Origin: Chara braunii
Taxonomy: Eukaryota; Streptophyta; Charophyceae; Charales; Characeae
Length of the DNA stretch: 20,953 nucleotides
Assembly (NCBI GenBank): GCA_003427395.1
Contig: BFEA01000030.1
Span: 1,857,322 to 1,878,274, forward strand
Direction: 5' to 3'
The notes beneath the pieces are model-generated. The model saw only the letters and a list, made by a program, of their open reading frames with translations, did not search any database and was not told where the DNA came from. Position 1 is the first letter of the stretch, and each line of letters starts with the position of its first letter. Shown here in pieces: positions 15,654 through 20,953 of the stretch. Position numbers and translations under genes: made by a program.

Positions 15654-17144
15654 ATGGACCAGAGGTTTGGCGAAACAGACGATGCCTATCAGGCCCCGAT
15701 GCTGGCCTAGAGTACCGAAACAAAGAGACGGGCGGATGACGCAGCAACAGCAGCGAAGAAGAAGGCACATGACGCCGAGCAGGCACGTCTGCTGGCACTT
15801 GAACAACAACGCCAGCATGACAAGGCAGCAGCAAAGGCTGATGATGAAGAACGAGTTCAACGGCGGGAGAAGATATTTAGCGAAGAGCAGACTTTGCTCA
15901 CAATGGCAGTGCAATGGCAGACCGAGGCCGAGAATGGCAAGATGGAGGATAGCGAAAATAAGATCGCTCTACTCCTCTCCCATCTCACAGACCTCCTGGC
16001 GACATGCATTACACAGCAGGAGGACATCCACAACCTCGACGACATGCTGACTCAAGTCCACAGCCGCCTCCGGCAGCTGGAGCAGTGACCTGTCGGCGCC
16101 CCCGATGCTAGCTCTTCCAACACCTCCGATCGCCTCGAAGCATTGGAGTTGGACGTCGGCTCCCTCAAGGACGGCGTGCAGTTACAACAGACTGCAACGG
16201 AACAGCGGATCTGTACTGCCGCCAGCAACTCGAGTTCAGAACCACGCGAGACAACTCCAAAGTTTGTCGGGCAGAAGATCTTCTGCGACTCGACGAAGAC
16301 AAATCCGATATCATGGTTCTGCAAGTTCGAGCTCACGCTACAGCTACACTACGTCAAGGAACACAAGCACCATGTGTACTTATACTCCCGGTCGGGGGGT
16401 GTGTGCCAGGCATGGTTGGAAAATCTCTTGTCCAAGTACGAAGTAGAAGCTGGCGACTTGCACACCAAGATCAGTTGGGATGATTTGAAGGCGGCGTGGC
16501 ACACGCGGTTCCAAGTCGAGCCACCGAAGATCAAGGCTATGGACAAGCTCATGGTCTTCGAACAAGGCACGCTGCCGAGTACTGACTGGATTGCCGAGTA
16601 CCAACGCTTGACATCAGTCCCAGACATCCAGATGGGCTTCAAAGCCATCCGCCACTATTTCATCTCAAGGTCGTGTCCGAAATTAAGCAATGCCCTGACT
16701 CACGTCGAGAACACCTTGACGACTATGGCGGAACTCTTTGACAAGGCCGCGCAGATCATCATTACGAACAAGGAGGTTAAGAACCTGCGTTCGTCTGCGG
16801 CAGGCCTGAGCAGAGACCAGCATCGGCNAAGAGTGGCCGTGGTCGCAGCGGCAACGTCGTTTGACCAAACTAGCGAGGCCGTGTCTGCCAATGAAGGGGA
16901 CAGACTCACAGCCGCCCGGGAAGGTGGCCGCCCCGGCAAAGGCTGAGGACGCGGTAAGATGAAGACAAACACCGCATCTAGCCCCGGGCCCGGCGCAACA
17001 GCTCAAGTCCCATGTTCCCAATACGGCATCTTCGAGCAAGCATTCAAAGCACGCACGAGATTCCACTATTGCCTATGGTGCAACAACGATCTCCATGAGA
17101 CGCTGGCTTGCCCATTGAAAAGCAAGGGCAAACAGGGAAACTGA
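15654..17144 (+). pseudogene. gag: Ty3/gypsy gag with CCHC knuckle, three internal stops
   Basis: One frame from ATG at 15654 to TGA at 17142-17144 (497 codons), interrupted by TAG 15708, TGA 16086 and TGA 16944, with an N at 16828. Residues about 20-145 are Ala/Glu/Gln/Arg-rich and predicted coiled coil by eye. Residues about 200-380 form a Retrotrans_gag-type domain (WFCKFELTLQLHYVKEHKHH, then SWDDLKAAWHTRF). A zinc knuckle, Cys-x2-Cys-x4-His-x4-Cys, lies at 17070-17111. Gag forms the particle shell and its knuckle binds genomic RNA. All three internal stops can arise from CGA or CAG by one C-to-T change. The final TGA is preceded by a putative frameshift heptamer. Confidence 0.88.
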
Positions 17145-17600
17145 GCACCGCCGAGAGTGACTCGACGACACTCTCGACGCCTTCGGAACCGGTTTCTTCG
17201 CGAGTGACCGGCCTTCATTCCGAGGCGCATGCGGAAGTCGATAGTCCTCCTCTTCTGTATTATTTTGAGGACTATGCTGCCCGGCTCGTTCCTACGCTGG
17301 GTACTCAAGCTCAAGGATAAGACGTGTGTGCGGCATCTTCTTCGTCCGGCAGCGGCGACTTATCGTCTCCAAATGGTTCTTCACGGGATTCGGTGCGTGA
17401 GTTCAACATAAAGGTATTGGACCCGCTCACGTCCGAGGACTTCGCATGGCTTCCTCTCCCGACCACGGGCCACTTGCCGGAACCACAATGCGCAGCACTA
17501 TGCGCTCATCTCCACACATACTTATCCTTCTATGTACCACCAACTTCGTCGACGGATGACAAAGTCGCGGTGGGGGACATCCTTGCGTATGTTCCAAGGT
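17099..17600 (+). pseudogene. pol: Start of pol, linker before protease
   Basis: This frame is -1 relative to gag, open from 17099. It meets TAA at 17318 and continues in the same frame (VREFNIKVLDPLTSEDFAWL, CAHLHTYLSFYVPPTSSTDDK, VGDILAYVP) to about 17600. There a single-base loss next to CCAAGG moves the coding to another frame and the protease follows. The segment is Ser/Thr-rich with no known catalytic motif. It is the variable N-terminal linker of pol. Confidence 0.75.
17135..17176 (+). promoter_or_regulatory. Putative programmed -1 ribosomal frameshift signal (gag/pol)
   Basis: GGGAAAC at 17135-17141 sits in the gag frame as G GGA AAC, the canonical X XXY YYZ phase, with the gag TGA next. 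A -1 slip enters the frame that carries the following pol sequence. Ten bases after the heptamer a perfect stem-loop forms: CGAGAGTG (17152-17159) with CACTCTCG (17169-17176), 9-base loop. G GGA AAC is a known slippery sequence in some retroviral gag/pro junctions. The 46-base overlap of the two frames (17099-17144) also fits. The spacer is slightly longer than usual, and the element is decayed. Confidence 0.6.
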
Positions 17601-17925
17601 GGCCCGCGAGTTTCGCACGCAGCGGTACGATGACAACAACGCACCGCTCATGTATGTCCGCATCCAGGTTGGGCAAGCGTCCTGCAACGCTTTGCTGGAT
17701 AGCGGCGCGTCTCGCAATTTCATGAGCCAAGCCTTTATGCAAAGGCCTGGCTTTGGCGCACAAGTTCGGAGGAAGGCAAACCCGACGGCGATCAAGTTGA
17801 CAGATGGAAAGACACAACAACTTCTCGACCGTTACATCGAGGCCGTACCGGTGTATTTCACACCTCATGCATGCGAACCGGTGACGTTCGACATTTTGGA
17901 CACAAAGGCTATCCACCGCTTTTAA
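17599..17925 (+). pseudogene. pol: Ty3/gypsy aspartic protease
   Basis: Contains the retropepsin-like active-site motif LLDSGASRNFMS (catalytic Asp codon at 17698-17700) with Gly and Ala/Ser in place. YVRIQVGQASCNA precedes it and QVRRKANPTAIKLTDGKTQQ follows. The enzyme matures Gag-Pol. The frame is one register away from the pol segments on both sides. After VTFDILDT the expected ILG-type motif of gypsy proteases is replaced by unrelated sequence that ends in TAA at 17923-17925. Confidence 0.85.
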
Positions 17926-17989
17926 TCCTGTTTGCATTGGTTCATGCACAGATTTACGTGAAATAATTCCCGGAACACCATTCTAGGTC

Positions 17990-19735
17990 AACTTCCACGG
18001 GGGGACTCTTAGCATTCGCAATGCCTTCGGCGCCGAAGTGGTGTGTACTATTCCTCTACCGCACCCTTCGATTCGGTGCCAAGTAGTGACGGCCAAATTA
18101 TTTCGGGCGACTTGCGCTTACGAGCAGCCCGAGGAGATCGGCCTATGTTTCCTACGGACCGTCGCGGTAGCCGACTCTTCACCCACGGACTTGTCGTCGG
18201 ACCCCCGGGTGGTGGGGTTGCTGGACGAGTTCGCCGACATCTTCAAGTCACCTACCGGTGTGGTGCCGGATCGGCCGATCTCTCACAAGATCATTCTTGA
18301 GGCCGGTGCCGTGCCGCCGAAAGGTTGCATCTATCGGATGAGCGAGGAGGATCTTGAGGTCCTTCACGCACAACTCGACGATTTGTTGGCCAAAGGCTAG
18401 ATCTGCCCTAGTAGCTCCCCAATGTCCCCATATGGAGCACCAGTTCTCTTCGTCCGGAAGAAGAACAAGGATCTACGATTGTGCATCGACTATCGCAAGC
18501 TCAACGCGCAAACCATCAAGAATGCGGGCCCTCTTCCTCGCATCGACGATCTTCTTGAGTGATTGGGCGGCGCAAAGTATTTTTCGAAGTTGGATTTGAA
18601 ATTGGGATATCATAAAATCTCGATACGGCCGAATGATGGCTACAAATCCGCGTTCAAGACGCGGTACAGACATTTTGAGAGGATGGTCATGCATTTTGGC
18701 CTCACCAACGCCCCGACGACCTTTCAAGCGGCAATGACCAACGAGTTTCGTGCAATGTTGGACTGGTTCGTGCTGGTCTACTTAGACAATATTCTCGTCT
18801 ATAGTCGGATATTGGAGGATCATCTTGGGCATCTTCGACGAGTGTTGGAGACGCTCCGCCGCGCCAAGTACAAGGTCAACCGCGACAAGTGCGAATTTGT
18901 CCGGCAAGAGCTGGAATACTTGGGTCATTTTGTCACACCGGAAGGCATCAGTCCGCTATCGGACAAGATTCAAGTCATCCAAGAGTGGTCGAAGCCTCGG
19001 AACGTCACGGATGTCCGTTCGTTCCTTGGCCTTGCTGGTTACTACCAGCGTTTTATCAAAGGCTACTCGAAGATCGCGGCCCACTTGACCAAGCTTCAAT
19101 GCGAGGATCGACCGTTTCACTTCGGAGGGGAGGCGCAAGAATCATTTTTGGCTCTCAAAGCCGCGCTATTATCTGCGGAGGTCTTGCGCATATACGACCC
19201 GCTTTTGCCTACGTGCGTCACTACGGATGCGTCCGGCTATGGCATTGGTGCCGTCCTCGAGCAACACGATGGCGTGGGCTGGCACCCGGTTTAGTATTTC
19301 AGCAAGAAAGTGCCGTTCGTGCACTCCATCGACGATGCACGCAAGAAAGAGCTCCTCGCCTTCGTCCACGCACTCAAGCGGTGGCGGCATTTCCTCCTTG
19401 GTCGAAGCCAATTCTGGTGGGTAACGGACAACAATCCGTTGGTCTTTTACAACACCCAAGACACCATCAACAGCACCATCGCTCGATGGATGGCTTTCGT
19501 TGACCAGTTCGACTTCTTTCCCGATCACATTCCGGGGTAGTCGAACCGTTTTGCGGATGCCCTTTCACGGCGTCCGGATCATTGTACCACGATCTACGAG
19601 ATCGACGACGACCTGCGGAACAACTTCATCCGTTGCTATCAAGCCGACCCCGAGTTTTGCGACAAGTACGCGAATTGCTCCTCTCCTAATCCGGCGCCTT
19701 CTCACTACCGGATCCAAGAGGGGTACTTGCTTGAC
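17990..19735 (+). pseudogene. pol: Ty3/gypsy reverse transcriptase and RNase H, truncated
   Basis: Single frame with stops at 18398 (TAG), 18560 (TGA), 19292 (TAG) and 19538 (TAG). [22 protein letters not shown], then FSKLDLKLGYHKI, FGLTNAPTTFQAAM, YLDN (the second catalytic Asp is Asn, AAT at 18788-18790), GYYQRFIKGYSKIA. RNase H: VTTDASGYGIGAVLEQ, KKELLAFVHALKRWRHFLLG, WVTDNNPLVF, then the SNRFADALSRRPD signature. Coding similarity ends near RIQEGYLL (about 19733), at the point where the integrase linker should follow. The same frame stays open into unrelated sequence to 20080, which is probably fortuitous. Confidence 0.9.
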
Positions 19736-20611
19736 ATGAGCAGAAGTCTCCACACACTTGACAAGGAAGAGATAAGAAGAGAACCGAGTTGCGCAACTTA
19801 TATTATCAATATCATAATTACAAAAGTCCCTGAGTTCAAGCGCCAACCAGTGCTGTACAAATCTCACGTCCAACTTATCAATGTGGCCTTCACACATCAA
19901 CGCCACCTCAACAGATTACACACAACTCAGGTAAGTGTCCACCATAGCCAAATCCCTCGTGCGCACTCTGGTCTCAGTCCCTTCTCCTACTACACATGCT
20001 CACTTTTCTACCTCCTGCGAGGATCTACTCTGAATGCAACTCATAGAAGACTACTTACTAACCCTCTATCCTACTACTAACTCGCTGGGCAGCTATGGCT
20101 GCTTCTCCTTCCCAGCGCCCAACTTCTCTTCCCCTCAGCGCATCTGCATTCCTCCAGCGCTACTGCCTCCTGACTAGCGCACAAGCACAACAATACTTCC
20201 ACACGTTGAAGCCAGTGGGAATCTGCCTGCAAGTGAGGCTGACCTTCTCTTTATAGTGCTAGCCTCCTTGTGTTGGGTCTGCATTGGCACGTTCAGGCCT
20301 TCCTTTGTCCCAGACCCTGCATTGCATGTGTCCCAGTACTGTCCCAATGAGGTCTGCTGCTGCTGAGGCCATTCGGCCTGAATTTTGGACTTGAATGTTT
20401 GGATCTGGACTGCCTACCAGACTTAGACCAGAACTGGGACTTTGTTTGTTGACTTTATCTCTAAACAGACACAACTTCAGGACGAGCAGACACACCTACT
20501 GCCTGAACAGACATCTTTATTGCACGAATGGACATTCTCTCTCTGCACGAACATACACACTGACTGCACGTACATACACATCCCTACATGAACAGACATG
20601 ACATGCACCTT

Positions 20612-20658
20612 CCCTGGCGAACAGGTATGACCTTCAAATGGTGACTGTTCGTCCAGGG
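20612..20658. repeat. Hairpin with 13-bp arms
   Basis: CCCTGGCGAACAG (20612-20624) pairs with CTGTTCGTCCAGGG (20645-20658) with one bulged base and a 20-base loop. No element boundary or terminator signature is associated with it. Confidence 0.7.
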
Positions 20659-20930
20659 TTCAAACATGACCTTTGGCAATGACTTCTTGCTTTAGTTTGG
20701 ATGTGCCCTTTGACCAGAGAACTTGACTTTTGATCTGCTTTCACGTTTTGGATACTGGGCGAGTGACCCCTCTATGCTGCATTTGCCGAATAGGGTCTGA
20801 ATCGGGTAAAGGCCCTTTTAGATTGATTGATTGGCCCCACAGGCGCACACGCACACACACACACAGGTAGGAATGTATATTTCCATGTTCTAGCGGAAGA
20901 TTCATTCGATTTTGCTTTTTTTTTTTTCTG

Positions 20931-20953
20931 TTGATTGATTGATTGATTGATTG
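20931..20953. repeat. GATT microsatellite at window edge
   Basis: More than five GATT units run off the end of the window. A shorter run of two to three units occurs at 20821-20833. Confidence 0.95.

Larger units (their letters stand above)
13398..19735 (+). mobile_element. Ty3/gypsy (Metaviridae-type) LTR retrotransposon, 3'-truncated
   Basis: Order: 5' LTR, primer site, leader, gag, protease, RT, RNase H. The gag-pol order with RNase H directly after RT, and the style of the RT motifs, identify Ty3/gypsy rather than copia. It is inactive: several in-frame stops in gag and pol, a 1-base frameshift before protease, a garbled stretch after protease, and YLDN in place of YLDD. Homology ends near 19735 before any integrase motif; no 3' LTR or 3' target duplication is in the window. 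Protein similarity to charophyte gypsy elements is recalled, not tested. Confidence 0.92.
19735..20953. other. Unassigned DNA after the gypsy truncation point
   Basis: The first 195 bases stay open in the pol frame (KKEEI-like basic peptide) and end at CAG|GTAAGT (19930), a consensus-like splice donor. No known domain is present. 20480-20600 has degenerate short repeats of TGCACGAACAKACAY. 20612-20658 forms a hairpin, CCCTGGCGAACAG against CTGTTCGTCCAGGG with one bulge. CA repeats lie at 20846-20865 and GATT repeats at 20931-20953. It could be a second repeat inserted into, or joined to, the gypsy element. No LTR copy of 13398-14682 is detectable. Confidence 0.4.

Noticed and set aside
15580-16050. 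Arg/Gln-rich ORF overlapping gag
   Set aside because: It is an alternative frame of the gag coiled-coil region; the real frame starts at 15654 and matches the downstream gag domain.

Overview
This is eukaryotic repeat-rich DNA. I see no intact host gene in it. There are no operons, ribosome-binding sites or bacterial genes. What is there: a decayed L1-type LINE, the 5' part of a decayed Ty3/gypsy LTR retrotransposon, tRNA-headed SINE-like repeats, a family of short poly(A)-ended hairpin elements, a MITE, and several microsatellites and minisatellites. The gag and pol residues resemble, from memory only, the very abundant gypsy family of charophyte green algae, and the initiator-Met type primer site is plant-like. 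My best guess is therefore a streptophyte alga such as Chara. No search was run.

Layout. 1-4990: a repeat mosaic. On the minus strand it reads tRNA-headed repeat (4652 to 4205), a diverged tandem duplication (4014-4205), an unassigned 2.8 kb stretch with weak ORFs (about 1115-3940), then a 300 bp unit ending in poly(A) (961 to 638). A hairpin element (copy A) lies at 4849-4992. 5040-8580: 5'-truncated LINE ORF2 (RT, zf-RVT-like cysteine cluster, proline-rich tail), broken by frameshifts and a stop, and lacking the second catalytic Asp. 8580-11660: GGTTTAAA repeats, hairpin copies B, C and E, an ORF scrap with clustered Ns, a 429 bp MITE inserted into copy E, and an AAT microsatellite. 11664-13368: hairpin copy D, a second tRNA-headed repeat and its poly(A)-ended unit, in the opposite orientation to the left arm. 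The LINE is thus flanked by two inverted copies of the same repeat assembly.

13398-about 19735: Ty3/gypsy element. It has a complete 5' LTR (1285 bp, 10-bp terminal inverted repeats), a primer binding site, a long leader with a 13-bp ACGTCA array, gag with coiled coil and CCHC knuckle, then protease, RT and RNase H. It stops abruptly before integrase, and no 3' LTR is visible. A GGGAAAC heptamer in the correct phase, just before the gag stop and followed by an 8-bp stem-loop, is a credible programmed -1 frameshift site joining gag to pol. 19735-20953 is unassigned repeat-like DNA ending in CA and GATT microsatellites.

The two most interesting signals are the hairpin-element family, whose copies have different stem sequences but keep pairing, and the putative gag/pol frameshift signal.
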